NCBI GenBank assembly: GCA_038527215.1
Contig: JBCBGC010000030.1
Location: forward strand, 1-62,630
Direction: 5' to 3'
DNA from: JAWPMV01 sp038527215
Lineage (GTDB): Bacteria > Bacteroidota > Bacteroidia > J057
Length of the DNA: 62,630 nt
Shown here: piece by piece, positions 26,555 through 35,575 of the stretch
Layout: each line of letters begins with the position of its first letter
Numbering within the stretch: the first letter of the stretch is position 1
Made by a program: the position numbers and the translations under genes
Notes under the pieces: generated by a model
Seen by the model: the letters and a program-made list of their open reading frames with translations, nothing else
What the model was told of the DNA's origin: nothing
Database searches by the model: none

Positions 26555-26576
26555 AGTGGGGCAGCCCACTTTTTTT
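26555..26576 (+). terminator. Rho-independent terminator after the synthetase-like gene
   Basis: AGTGGG (26555-26560) pairs with CCCACT (26565-26570) around GCAG, followed by a T-run to 26576. It separates the synthetase-like gene from the six-gene operon downstream, so the operon must have its own promoter between here and 26868. Confidence 0.85.
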
Positions 26577-26868
26577 CTTTATACAAAGAACCAATCTTGA
26601 TTATTTTGACTAAATAAAATATATTAAAATACGAAATGAGTCTTAGAATTTTACCCCACTTGCCTATAAATATTTTATCCTGTTATGAAAACACCCAAGC
26701 TCATTTTACACCCAACTGCCAACCCTTTTATTAATCACATATTTCAAGCCGGTTTCCGGCAAAAGGGTACCACTGATCTCCTTACTTAACTACTAAGGAT
26801 TCAGGGTGCCTCCCACCCCTGGATTCTGTTTAGTACGATTAATCAATCAGAAGTAACAGATCATTTCG
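26577..26868 (+). promoter_or_regulatory. Leader region of the six-gene operon, with possible leader peptide
   Basis: The first third is very AT-rich and is the likely promoter region, though no clear Bacteroidota -7/-33 pair could be fixed by eye. A 34-codon frame at 26685-26789 (MKTPKLILHPTANPF...) precedes a short hairpin, CAGGGTG at 26802-26808 with CACCCCTG at 26814-26821 (one bulge). The hairpin lies 47 bases before the first large gene. A leader peptide or attenuation-type control is possible but is not proven by the sequence. Confidence 0.35.
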
Positions 26869-29800
26869 ATGCAGCAACGAAATAGTAGCGCTACCAGCTC
26901 TATAAGTACCTCTCATTTTCATCAAGCCAAAGGCTTTGACTATGAGCGGTTTTATCATTCCATTTATGGTTTGGCCAGCCCACTTATTGATTCAGGATTT
27001 GTCAAATTTACGACCACCTTCGTAATTCGCGATCCATTAACACTAGATTTATACGCTCAGTATTATTTTTCTAAAAACTCAAAAACCCTGAGGGGAATTC
27101 CCAATACTCAGAATTATTTAGCAAACGTTCGCATTCCCTTATATAATCACGAGAAAGAACAACTTCATGACGAAGAAGGCTTTGTGATTCAGCGTTTATT
27201 TAAGGCTTTCTTTTCTAAGGACCCCATTTTTCTCCAAGGCAATATCCTGGATACCTACTCTCTGGCGGAATACATGGCAGAGGAGTTAGAAGAAATTACC
27301 GAGGCAGAATTCAAGGATATAGAGTATAAAAAGCTTATCCCCGCTCACTTTCGGACTGCAGAAAGGAATTTGGTGGAAACCCTATTAGCCAGTGGGCAAG
27401 ACCCCTATAATGAAGGGACCAGCGAGTTTTTTCCTTTTCCCATTATTGGGGCGGGAGGCCTAAGAGGTATTCTCTACTTAATTTATGATAAGTCGCATCT
27501 TAAACAAGAAGGGGTGGATGACTTATGGGGCTATTTTCGAACCCTAATGCTACAAATAACCCGTGAGTATGAGCGACTCTTGTTAGATACAAAATTATAT
27601 CAATTTTCTCCTGTTCCTGAAGATCCCCTGGATGAATTTAAAATGGTCTTTCATGAATTTGAAGAAGCGAAATATCGTTTTGCTGAGCCTTTGGATCCTA
27701 AGCTTACCTACCCTAGGCTCGAGGATCAACCATTTTTAGATGAATTGGGATATCAAGGCTATTACGATCGGCTTTCCCGGGTCCTGATCCGCGAAAATGA
27801 AGAGGCTTCCAAGGGAGTGAGAGCTCAGATAAAAACGGCCATTACCTCTATCATTGTAGATTCTTTTGCCCATAATGTAGGAGCCCACGCCCTGGTGGGG
27901 CTTAAATGGTGGATTGAAAACCGTTTTAAGATTCTGGATAAGGACATTCCTTTACAGGATCTGGAACTCAGGTTAAAGGACCCTCAAGCGTTAAGGGATA
28001 AAGGATGGTTGAAAAAGGTAGCAGAGAAACGCGAATTCCACACCGATTTTTCCCAATCTGAAAGTGCCCAGGATGCAGGGAAAATTTCTATTCTCGATAT
28101 CCTTCGTTTCATGCCTAAAGAATTGGAACAGGACTTTCTGGTTTTCTTCAATAAGAATCCCAATGCAAAGGATAGGGATAAAGCGGAAATACATTTGCCT
28201 TTTCCCCTGGATTCCTCTCTCTATCGCTTTTTTGAATACTTACGAGATAAATCTGCTTTCTGGAGTGGGGCTACCCGGGATACCATCTTTAGTGGCCGTA
28301 TCAATACCTGGGAACAACTGCTACAGCAATTTTTAGGGAATAGTCTGTTTTTGGGCACCCTGGCGCACTCCGAAGGGGTGAATAAGGTTAACTTTTTCCT
28401 GGAAATCGTCGAGCATGGGAAAATCAAAGCCACCGGGCATTTTGCTGAGATCAACCTGGAAGTGATTCAGCGGGAGCGTTTTGACCAGCCCCGAACCCAG
28501 GAGGAACGTGAGCCGCACCCTAAAGGGTATTCTCCATATGCCTTTCTCAGGGAAGGAGATGAATTTGAAGATCTTTATCCCATCCTTAAAGAACTGGATC
28601 CGGTCTTCTTGCCTAATGGGGTGATTGGGCAACAAGCTTTGTACACCATCCTGGAAAATACCTTGAGGAACATCAAGCATTACAAGCACGAATTAGACAA
28701 TATTCGTCAAAGTGGCCTTAACCTTTATCTTTCTATTGATCGTGTAGCCTTCATAGGGAGAAAAGACGGGAAAAATCATGGCCAAAACCTGTACAAGGTA
28801 GGCACCTGGTTACACCATCCTCAGAATCTCATTAATCGAGACGGATGTAAAATAAATGAAGAGGAGCAGCCTTTCGTCGAGGATTGGGGATGTGTAATTA
28901 ATTCCCATACTCAGCAGCTTAGAGAAAGAATAATCAATGTAGACGGAGAGGCTAGATTAGGGGGCAGTTCTCAGGATAAGGTTTGTGCCTCCATGTTGAT
29001 GAATAATACTTTCCAAAGTATAGATGAAGTGGACCTTGACTTGGTAAAGCGGCATTATTTCCCCTACGTTTACGCGGCAACTGAAACCTGGTCGGATGAT
29101 CCTGAAATGGCCGGCAAGGATGAGGCCAGAACTCGTAATGCAGGAGATAGGCTGATGGATCGCTATCTGCATATGACCTACAACCCTGACATCCGTACGA
29201 AAGTTCATAACCCTGCCCAGCGACGTGAAAACTATAAACAAGAAGTAAAGAAATATTTAAAAGAACATCCACCTGGTTCAAAAGGGCTGATCAAAAAATT
29301 CTTTCATTTATGGGTGGGAGAAAACTGCTTAATCATTGATGGAGAAGAGGGGAGCAATTTTGATCGCCAGAACGAAAACCTTTCTCGTTTTAAGGTGGTA
29401 GCCGTCAATCAGTATCGGGATTTCAATTCTATTGGAGAGCCAACATTATACAGTTGGGACCATGAAGAATTGGAGCAACGCCCGGTTTGCCCATTACGCA
29501 TGGAAGGGATCTTTCGCCTAGTACCCGCAGGTCCGGACCTGCTGAACAGTCCCAAAAAGGAGCAATTTGAGAAAGCGATGACCCAGTGGCTGGTCAGCTG
29601 GTTAGGGGCGGAGGAGACCGGTTTTGCGGGGGTTAGTCTATTTATTCCACCGGATAATGGAATTGACATTCATCAAAACGAGGATATAGATGAAAAGAAC
29701 CTTCCTGCTCCCGAACCCCAAGCCGCCATTTATCTTGTCAAAAAGGGCTCAGAATGGACCTGTGAGTATGCTAACCTATCCCAAATGATCGACTGGGTAG

Positions 29801-30558
29801 AGGATAGTACTCACCCCCTAACGGAAAAGATGGTATTTGAGCAATTTGCGCTTTTACCCCTTGGACATGGAGAGACTCATTCTGGTAAAGGGATTTGCCG
29901 GGTACGGTCTCACGGGGCTTTTATGATGGATATTTTCAAAGACTATGTATTTGATAGGAATAAAGACGAAAGCGATGACCGTCCCTCTATCATAGAGGCT
30001 GATCTAGCCGGTAAACCAGCTCAGAGATTCAAATTGTTGGAAACCATCCTCACCAAGATATCGATATTTGATGACCGTTTGTTTGCTCGCCTGGATAGAA
30101 GCAGAGGGCTGGAGTTAAAAAACCATCTTGGGTTAGACTTTTTCCAGGAAAAAACGAAAGACTTCTTTGCCTATCGGGAGACCATACTGGGAGATACTGC
30201 AGCGGCAAAACGAAATATCAATGGGCACATTCTGATTTTACATCTTTCATTTTTAGAGTCGATTCCTATTGAGAAAGGTTCAAAAATCACCTATAAGGAA
30301 TCTGAAGTAACGGACTTCTTTAACAAAGAAATCAAGGGATTTTATGAGGATCTACATGGGAAACCCCTCTCTGAGAACTTTATGTTTGTGATTACTTCCG
30401 GGCGAGGCGGCCGGGGCAACTGGTTTGCGGCTATGGAGCACCCCCAGATTACCTTTCGTCCGATTGAGGCCTTGGCCAGTGCTATTGAGGATGGGCTCAG
30501 TCAGCGCGATGATTTTCAAGTGAAATACAACCTTTGTAACGTAATATTTGGCTCCTAA
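26869..30558 (+). CDS. 1229-residue histidine-kinase-like protein with receiver-like tail
   Basis: This is the first gene of a six-gene operon. It has no signal peptide or membrane helix. Residues about 30-260 look GAF-like, ending in FPFPIIGAGGLRGILYLIYD (residues 187-206). SIIVDSFAHNVGAHALVG (327-344) resembles a phosphoacceptor H-box with His335 and His340. IGQQALYTILENTLRNIKHY (586-605) matches the HATPase N-box, and RLGGSSQDKVCASML (696-710) the G2 lid. No clean DxGxG G1 box is visible between them, so ATP binding may be altered. The last 165 residues resemble a receiver fold without its phospho-Asp: ISIFDDR (1066), HILILHLSFLE (1120), FMFVITSGRGG (1171), ITFRPIEALASAI. I infer a cytosolic hybrid-kinase-like sensor. 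The stimulus is unknown. Confidence 0.68.
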   Translation: MQQRNSSATSSISTSHFHQAKGFDYERFYHSIYGLASPLIDSGFVKFTTTFVIRDPLTLDLYAQYYFSKNSKTLRGIPNTQNYLANVRIPLYNHEKEQLHDEEGFVIQRLFKAFFSKDPIFLQGNILDTYSLAEYMAEELEEITEAEFKDIEYKKLIPAHFRTAERNLVETLLASGQDPYNEGTSEFFPFPIIGAGGLRGILYLIYDKSHLKQEGVDDLWGYFRTLMLQITREYERLLLDTKLYQFSPVPEDPLDEFKMVFHEFEEAKYRFAEPLDPKLTYPRLEDQPFLDELGYQGYYDRLSRVLIRENEEASKGVRAQIKTAITSIIVDSFAHNVGAHALVGLKWWIENRFKILDKDIPLQDLELRLKDPQALRDKGWLKKVAEKREFHTDFSQSESAQDAGKISILDILRFMPKELEQDFLVFFNKNPNAKDRDKAEIHLPFPLDSSLYRFFEYLRDKSAFWSGATRDTIFSGRINTWEQLLQQFLGNSLFLGTLAHSEGVNKVNFFLEIVEHGKIKATGHFAEINLEVIQRERFDQPRTQEEREPHPKGYSPYAFLREGDEFEDLYPILKELDPVFLPNGVIGQQALYTILENTLRNIKHYKHELDNIRQSGLNLYLSIDRVAFIGRKDGKNHGQNLYKVGTWLHHPQNLINRDGCKINEEEQPFVEDWGCVINSHTQQLRERIINVDGEARLGGSSQDKVCASMLMNNTFQSIDEVDLDLVKRHYFPYVYAATETWSDDPEMAGKDEARTRNAGDRLMDRYLHMTYNPDIRTKVHNPAQRRENYKQEVKKYLKEHPPGSKGLIKKFFHLWVGENCLIIDGEEGSNFDRQNENLSRFKVVAVNQYRDFNSIGEPTLYSWDHEELEQRPVCPLRMEGIFRLVPAGPDLLNSPKKEQFEKAMTQWLVSWLGAEETGFAGVSLFIPPDNGIDIHQNEDIDEKNLPAPEPQAAIYLVKKGSEWTCEYANLSQMIDWVEDSTHPLTEKMVFEQFALLPLGHGETHSGKGICRVRSHGAFMMDIFKDYVFDRNKDESDDRPSIIEADLAGKPAQRFKLLETILTKISIFDDRLFARLDRSRGLELKNHLGLDFFQEKTKDFFAYRETILGDTAAAKRNINGHILILHLSFLESIPIEKGSKITYKESEVTDFFNKEIKGFYEDLHGKPLSENFMFVITSGRGGRGNWFAAMEHPQITFRPIEALASAIEDGLSQRDDFQVKYNLCNVIFGS

Positions 30559-30570
30559 CCAAACGACCCT

Positions 30571-31458
30571 ATGGCGCGCATCATGATTATCAACTGGCAG
30601 TGGAAGGGATTTGAGCCCTTTAAATTCGCCACCGGATCTCAAGAGGAGATCGAGAAATTCACAAATGGATGGAACCTTGGAGCCTATCGCAAAGATCAAG
30701 TTCGCTCCCCGGAAGGCTATCAATTAGGAGACTACGTAATTCCTATCCGGGTAAGCGTAAAGAACCTGGACTTTGAGGATCGGCAGCATATCTGGAAAAG
30801 TCTTCTTCAGCATTGGAAAAAACATTGGTTTCAGAGTAAGGAGGGAAAGGCTCATCAATTCCTGCTCTTATGCCACGACAAGCAGGGCTTTGATCAGAAG
30901 ATGTGGCCCAAGGTCAAGATCGATAACCTGCATTGGGCGATTTTTGGTTCGGGCAAAGGCATCCTCTACGGCCAGCAAGGCGGCTTGATCAACGCAAGTC
31001 CTGCCGCCGGGCAATACTTCATGGCAATCGGCAAAAAAGCAGCATACTGGGAAGGAGGCGAGGTAGTGGGGGTGAATGAGGAGCGATTTGACCGGGTCTG
31101 GAATTCCTATTTGTATCGAACTTCGGACAAATTATTTCACCTCCGGGCCAAAATTTTTCAGGGCGCGCTGCCTAAAGAACCTCCCGCTCAGCAAATCCAG
31201 CTACTCATCAAAGACTACCTGGAAGCCTATAACTCCCCTGGTGAGCCCCGGCAAATTGAAGGGGTCGATAGCTATTATTCTTTTTCCAATTGCCAGGACA
31301 TCCGTGATGATAAGTATCATCTTCCGGACTCTTTGCGGGAAAAATTACAGGAATATGCGGATTGGAAGGAATCGCCTGCCGGGAAAAAACATAGTATCTT
31401 TGCTTTAAGTCAGGCTATCATCAAAGAAATGAACCAACTGATGGTCAAATGGAAGTAA
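30571..31458 (+). CDS. Unrecognised 295-residue protein of the six-gene operon
   Basis: The gene begins 12 bases after the kinase-like gene and ends four bases before the next, so it is co-transcribed. The protein is soluble and alpha/beta in pattern, with strands MARIMIINW, HQFLLLCHDKQGF and LHWAIFGSGKGILYG, and a helical C-terminal 100 residues. One His (in LLLCHDK) follows a hydrophobic strand, as in caspase-like folds, but no matching catalytic Cys motif is evident and I do not claim that fold. It shares the MARI opening with the next gene, which is not enough to show homology. The function is unknown. Confidence 0.6.
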   Translation: MARIMIINWQWKGFEPFKFATGSQEEIEKFTNGWNLGAYRKDQVRSPEGYQLGDYVIPIRVSVKNLDFEDRQHIWKSLLQHWKKHWFQSKEGKAHQFLLLCHDKQGFDQKMWPKVKIDNLHWAIFGSGKGILYGQQGGLINASPAAGQYFMAIGKKAAYWEGGEVVGVNEERFDRVWNSYLYRTSDKLFHLRAKIFQGALPKEPPAQQIQLLIKDYLEAYNSPGEPRQIEGVDSYYSFSNCQDIRDDKYHLPDSLREKLQEYADWKESPAGKKHSIFALSQAIIKEMNQLMVKWK

Positions 31459-31462
31459 CGCT

Positions 31463-32224
31463 ATGGCCCGTATCGCCCTTTTAGCCCCATGGCCAGCAGT
31501 GAGTCAATGGTTTGCGAAGCATTACCCCGAAGTGATATGCTCGTCCTATGTAACCGCTGATTTGCTGCTGGCTGATGTTATTTTGATTACCAGTCTCTAC
31601 GAAGTGGAAGGGCATTCTTACCAGGTGTTGAACATCTGGCGAGAGTACCTCAATGGCACAGATGAGGAAAAAAAGCTGGTAGTGGTGGGCTGGCTGGACC
31701 GCCGGGAGAATAATTATTTCTACCTGGGGCAGCCGCCTCAAAATCTGGAGGCCTGGATCGGGCAGGAGGTACAGGATTTTTGGGGGGAACCCGAATTCCC
31801 GGACTTGCCGGATGAGGATTTATTACCGCTGATAGAAAAGCGTCTGCTGAGCCATGGCTTGAATACCTTGCAAGGCATGGCCATCGAGCTAGCCCAGGTA
31901 TTGCAGGGGCTGGAGACCCTCAGGGATGAGGGAGCAGGTTGGTTTGGGTTGAAAAGTACGCCCCAGTTTGAGGAGGCTATTCAATGTTTCAAATCCTGGC
32001 AGCACATTTGGGTCAAGAGTGAACCCTTTTTTGCTTTGCTCCCTTTTTACCCTGAATTAAAGACTTTCCGCCAGGTTGAAGAGGCGCTTGCTGGTTTCTT
32101 TGAAGAGGGAAAAGGATGGGGAGAAGATTTTTCTTCGTTGGTCAGTCAGTTCATCAAAAAAAATATTCGGAAAGTCACGAAATTTTACGACCTTGATAAA
32201 AGGCCTCAAATTCCCAGAAAGTAA
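31463..32224 (+). CDS. Small degenerate receiver-like protein of the operon
   Basis: The 253-residue protein follows four bases after the preceding stop. Its first 110 residues read like a response-regulator receiver that has lost its active site: strand 1 MARIALLAPW without the acidic pair, ADVILITSLYEVEG where the phospho-Asp strand would be, KKLVVVGWLD as strand 4, and YFYLGQPPQNLEAWI as strand 5 with the Lys replaced. The last 140 residues are helical. I infer an adaptor or decoy that binds the kinase-like protein or the other receivers. The fold assignment is by eye and needs a structure-based test. Confidence 0.5.
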   Translation: MARIALLAPWPAVSQWFAKHYPEVICSSYVTADLLLADVILITSLYEVEGHSYQVLNIWREYLNGTDEEKKLVVVGWLDRRENNYFYLGQPPQNLEAWIGQEVQDFWGEPEFPDLPDEDLLPLIEKRLLSHGLNTLQGMAIELAQVLQGLETLRDEGAGWFGLKSTPQFEEAIQCFKSWQHIWVKSEPFFALLPFYPELKTFRQVEEALAGFFEEGKGWGEDFSSLVSQFIKKNIRKVTKFYDLDKRPQIPRK

Positions 32225-32282
32225 AAAAAATGCTTTAGCAAATTTGGGTGCTGTGAATGAAAGATAAAGAATCCCGCTCTCC

Positions 32283-33737
32283 ATGAAGAGCAAAAGCGCC
32301 AACCGCGGTGAAATCCTGGTATTAGATGATGATCCAAAAGTGTTTACACGTTTGGAAAGGTCTCTTCCTGCGCAAAATTTGCATCATTGGCAAAGCATGA
32401 CAGGAGCTATCCAGGCCATCAAACGCTTAGGTATTCATCTGGCTATCGTTGATTTGAACTTAAGAGGCGATGAGAGCGAAGATGTCGTCTTAAGTGGTTT
32501 GCCATTTATCCGTACGATCAGAGAGCGCTATCCGACCCTGGCCATCATGGTCCTGTCAGCCTATAGCGATCCTGACCAGGTAACGGAAGCGATCCAAAAT
32601 GGCGCCAATGTTTATAAGGACAAGGGCACCTATAAGCCCAATACCGAACTTTTTCGGGAAGAGATCAACGAACTGGTTCGGGAAAAGAAAAGGAAGGACG
32701 AGCAGCGGGAAAAAATGCGGGTATCGGTATGGGGGCGGTCTCCGAATACTACAAAGCTAAGACGCAAGATTGAAGAACTGGCGCAAAACCGTCAATCCTT
32801 TCTGCTGGTCGGGCAACCAGGAGTAGGCAAACAAACCCTGGTTAACTATCTGCATTTCCGCTCCTTGCATTACGTCGATTCTCGCCCCCCCTTGACCGAA
32901 GATCTGGCCAGAATCCCGGATAAAACTTTGCGAAAGTTTTTATATGGGGAAAGCCAGCGTCGCAACATTTTTCTAAAGGCGAGAAATCACATTTTATACC
33001 TTAGAAATCTACCCAGGGTTCCGCTGGACCTTCAGGAAGGGCTGGCTCAATTGGTCCAGAATCAACACTTTCTGAAAGGCAATGAGCCCTTAAATATTCA
33101 GTTTGCTTTCTCATTGCGGGTCCCTCCTATCCAGTTGGTAGAACTGGGTGATTTGAGTCCTTCCCTTTTAGGAGTGCTTGACCGGGTAACCATTGATCCC
33201 CTTCGGGAAAAGAAGGCAGATCTGTACGAAATGATTCCTTCCTGGATGGAGGTGCATGGCTATGAACACATACCTATCTCTGAGCAAGTGTGGGAATACT
33301 ATCTCCATTATCATTATCCTGGTAATATGAGAGGCCTGTTTCGATTGTTGGAAGACATGATGAGGCGCCATAAAGCCCAGTTCTCCCGCCGGGATGCCTG
33401 GAAGCACACCCCTATCCAGACGGTCAACCTCCCGCCAGAATTAATAGCGATAGACCGCCAGCAGATGAACCTGGAATTGGAGAAAATCAAATTAGAACTC
33501 GCTTCTATTGAGGAGGCCCTCCAGGTATGCCAGGGAAAAAAAGGGAAAGCAGCTGCCTGGCTAAATATTTCTGCCAGTAAATCAGGGGAGGAGGATGATC
33601 TCTCCCCCGAACAGGAAAATAAACGAAGAGTAGATAAGCTCGGCAAGCGTATCAATAGCCTTCGTAAGCAATATCCGCTCTTGATTCTCCAGTATCCCAT
33701 GATCGTGAAAGCCTATAAGCTCGATGACAAACCCTAG
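32283..33737 (+). CDS. Receiver-AAA+-Fis-like regulator with inactivated ATPase motifs
   Basis: The 484-residue protein has a complete receiver: LVLDDDP (Asp15-17), phosphoacceptor Asp57 in AIVDLNL, Ser92 in VLSAYSD and Lys112 in VYKDKG. The middle follows NtrC-type AAA+ domains: Walker A GQPGVGKQT (177-185), LDRVTIDPLREKKADL and YPGNMRGLFRLLEDM. However, the Walker B strand reads ILYLRNL (237-243) instead of LFLDEI, and the sigma-54 GAFTGA loop is absent (YGESQRRNIFLKA in its place). The C-terminus begins like a Fis helix-turn-helix (SIEEALQVCQGKKGKAAAWL) but continues differently. It can probably be phosphorylated but is unlikely to activate sigma-54 polymerase. It lies 58 bases after the previous gene and overlaps the next by 14. 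Confidence 0.78.
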   Translation: MKSKSANRGEILVLDDDPKVFTRLERSLPAQNLHHWQSMTGAIQAIKRLGIHLAIVDLNLRGDESEDVVLSGLPFIRTIRERYPTLAIMVLSAYSDPDQVTEAIQNGANVYKDKGTYKPNTELFREEINELVREKKRKDEQREKMRVSVWGRSPNTTKLRRKIEELAQNRQSFLLVGQPGVGKQTLVNYLHFRSLHYVDSRPPLTEDLARIPDKTLRKFLYGESQRRNIFLKARNHILYLRNLPRVPLDLQEGLAQLVQNQHFLKGNEPLNIQFAFSLRVPPIQLVELGDLSPSLLGVLDRVTIDPLREKKADLYEMIPSWMEVHGYEHIPISEQVWEYYLHYHYPGNMRGLFRLLEDMMRRHKAQFSRRDAWKHTPIQTVNLPPELIAIDRQQMNLELEKIKLELASIEEALQVCQGKKGKAAAWLNISASKSGEEDDLSPEQENKRRVDKLGKRINSLRKQYPLLILQYPMIVKAYKLDDKP

Positions 33738-35568
33738 CTCTGCCTTCGATTTTCAATTCGTACAAGTCAAACTCCCCCCTGCGCCTGGCTATCAAAAGCC
33801 CAGATTTTGGGTCCAGGATATCAATCAATTTGATCAGACCACAGCATCTTTATCAAAGATGATCGAGGAACTGATCAGTAATGAGATGAAAACATGGAAT
33901 GGGGAGGAAAATGCTCACTGGATAGATAAACCTTTTAAACTCATCTTTGCCTTGGGGGAGACTTCTGATCTGGTAGACCAGGAAGTTTACGGCAAGCTAT
34001 TCCTAAACCCTGAGGGTTCTCCAACCACAACTGCTTCCCCTGTTTTACCCCTTCGTCAGGTGAGTAAGACGCCCTCTGAACGGATGGAGAAATACAAGCC
34101 CCGCCCCATGATTCTCATCACGGAGGACGATGTGATGGAACTGGAAGCAGAAAGAAAAAAGTTGAAAAGGCAGGGCAAAAAAGAGGAGGCAAATGGAGCG
34201 GAAAAGGAGGAGCAATCCCTTATCAAAAAAAGAATTTCTCAATTGGATCCTCGGTTCCGGTTCTTTGATAGCAGTATCTGGCATCGCCATCTTTCGCTGT
34301 TTCCCCTGGAAACCTTTAAAGATCGATTAATCGATCTTACTGAGAAGATGCTCCATTACCATCGGATCGGATTGTATCACACGATCCTGGCCCATGAGTT
34401 TTTGGAATTCGAGTGCCGCAAACTCTTGCAGTCTTATTATACGGATCTGGTATCCGGCCACGCCAAGAACGTAACACCCTATCGTTTTCATTCCGAAGGG
34501 AAAATGGCCCTCCTTGCCCAGGAACCAGAGGCAGTCATCAGCCACCTGAACTGGAGTTGTCTCATCGTCGATGATTATTATCAGCGTCCGCTGAGGGGCC
34601 TGACGGGTGGGAAAAAACCCCCCGACTACAAGCATCCCCGCACCAAGGCTAATTTGATCCTAAACCTCCTGAACCGGGAAAACAGGTCTCTCATTCATAT
34701 TCTGAATCAAGAAGATCCAGAACTACCTGATACAGCCGGTGCTTCCCAAACGGAAAGGCCCCTTACTCCTTACCGAAGTTTAGCAGAATCCCATTTGAAA
34801 AGCTATAAAGGCGCTGATATCATTTTGCTGGACTATTATTTAGGTTATGCTGATGGCAGGCCTAAAAATCAATATGCCCATCACCTGCTTTCTGATATGA
34901 TGCTTGCGGAAAACCGCAAGGAATGGCGACTTGACCTGGAGGCCAACTGGTGGGTTTTTCCTATTTCGGCCTTTGATCACTCCTTTCAGAACCATTGGCG
35001 GACGAAAGGAGAGAATGGCATTCGAGAGCATCTGGAAATGCAGGCAGGAGCCGACCCGGTCAACACCCCGGAGCAATTCCGCAATCTGTTTATCAGATTT
35101 CTGGAAGTACACTTCTTGAAATCGACCCTCGGATTAGATCGGCTGATTGAAGATTTATATGCCCGAATGGTGAAGTCTCCGACCTCCAAAGAAGGGGTGG
35201 ATCTCCGTCTTTTGCTACGAGAAAAGTACGCCCAGGTCGCAAATATCCATGCTCGGTACCTGAGGTTGGTAGAATTGGCCTCCAAAGACCAACATGGAGG
35301 CAATGGACAGCAAGGATTTATCAGGTCTTACCTGGCTGCCATCGACAAAGCTGGGGTGATGGGAAAAATTTGTGCTTCTATTCACCACCTGGGCTATTTG
35401 ATCGCCTTTGGCACAAACGCTGACCAGCCCAAAATGTGGCAGGAATTTAACCTCCTGGATATCTGGCAAAAGGAGCTTGTTTTTGATAATCCTGATTTGG
35501 AAGAAAATCTCCAGCACGGCAAGGAAGTGTTGACCCGAATCAGAAACTATATCATTTCCCTAAAGTAG
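33724..35568 (+). CDS. Receiver-like protein with long internal insert
   Basis: The 614-residue protein overlaps the preceding gene by 14 bases. Residues 279-284 (CLIVDD) and 364-373 (ADIILLDYYL, Asp370) match the acidic pocket and phosphoacceptor strand of a receiver, but about 85 residues separate them instead of the usual 45. VFPISAFD (Ser415) fits strand 4, and GADPVNTPEQF (442-451) sits where the KP motif should be, with Thr448 replacing Lys. The 270-residue N-terminal part is unrecognised, with a charged segment (EAERKKLKRQGKKEEA), and the C-terminus is helical. It may be a phosphate-accepting output or scaffold of the same relay; the effector function is unknown. Confidence 0.65.
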   Translation: MTNPSSAFDFQFVQVKLPPAPGYQKPRFWVQDINQFDQTTASLSKMIEELISNEMKTWNGEENAHWIDKPFKLIFALGETSDLVDQEVYGKLFLNPEGSPTTTASPVLPLRQVSKTPSERMEKYKPRPMILITEDDVMELEAERKKLKRQGKKEEANGAEKEEQSLIKKRISQLDPRFRFFDSSIWHRHLSLFPLETFKDRLIDLTEKMLHYHRIGLYHTILAHEFLEFECRKLLQSYYTDLVSGHAKNVTPYRFHSEGKMALLAQEPEAVISHLNWSCLIVDDYYQRPLRGLTGGKKPPDYKHPRTKANLILNLLNRENRSLIHILNQEDPELPDTAGASQTERPLTPYRSLAESHLKSYKGADIILLDYYLGYADGRPKNQYAHHLLSDMMLAENRKEWRLDLEANWWVFPISAFDHSFQNHWRTKGENGIREHLEMQAGADPVNTPEQFRNLFIRFLEVHFLKSTLGLDRLIEDLYARMVKSPTSKEGVDLRLLLREKYAQVANIHARYLRLVELASKDQHGGNGQQGFIRSYLAAIDKAGVMGKICASIHHLGYLIAFGTNADQPKMWQEFNLLDIWQKELVFDNPDLEENLQHGKEVLTRIRNYIISLK

Positions 35569-35575
35569 TGCGGAT

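Noticed and set aside
30571..31458. Caspase-like protease call for the second operon gene
   Set aside because: Only one His after a hydrophobic strand fits; no Cys motif is visible, so I left it unassigned.
32283..33737. Ordinary sigma-54-dependent activator
   Set aside because: GAFTGA and the Walker B acids are missing, so this name would mislead.
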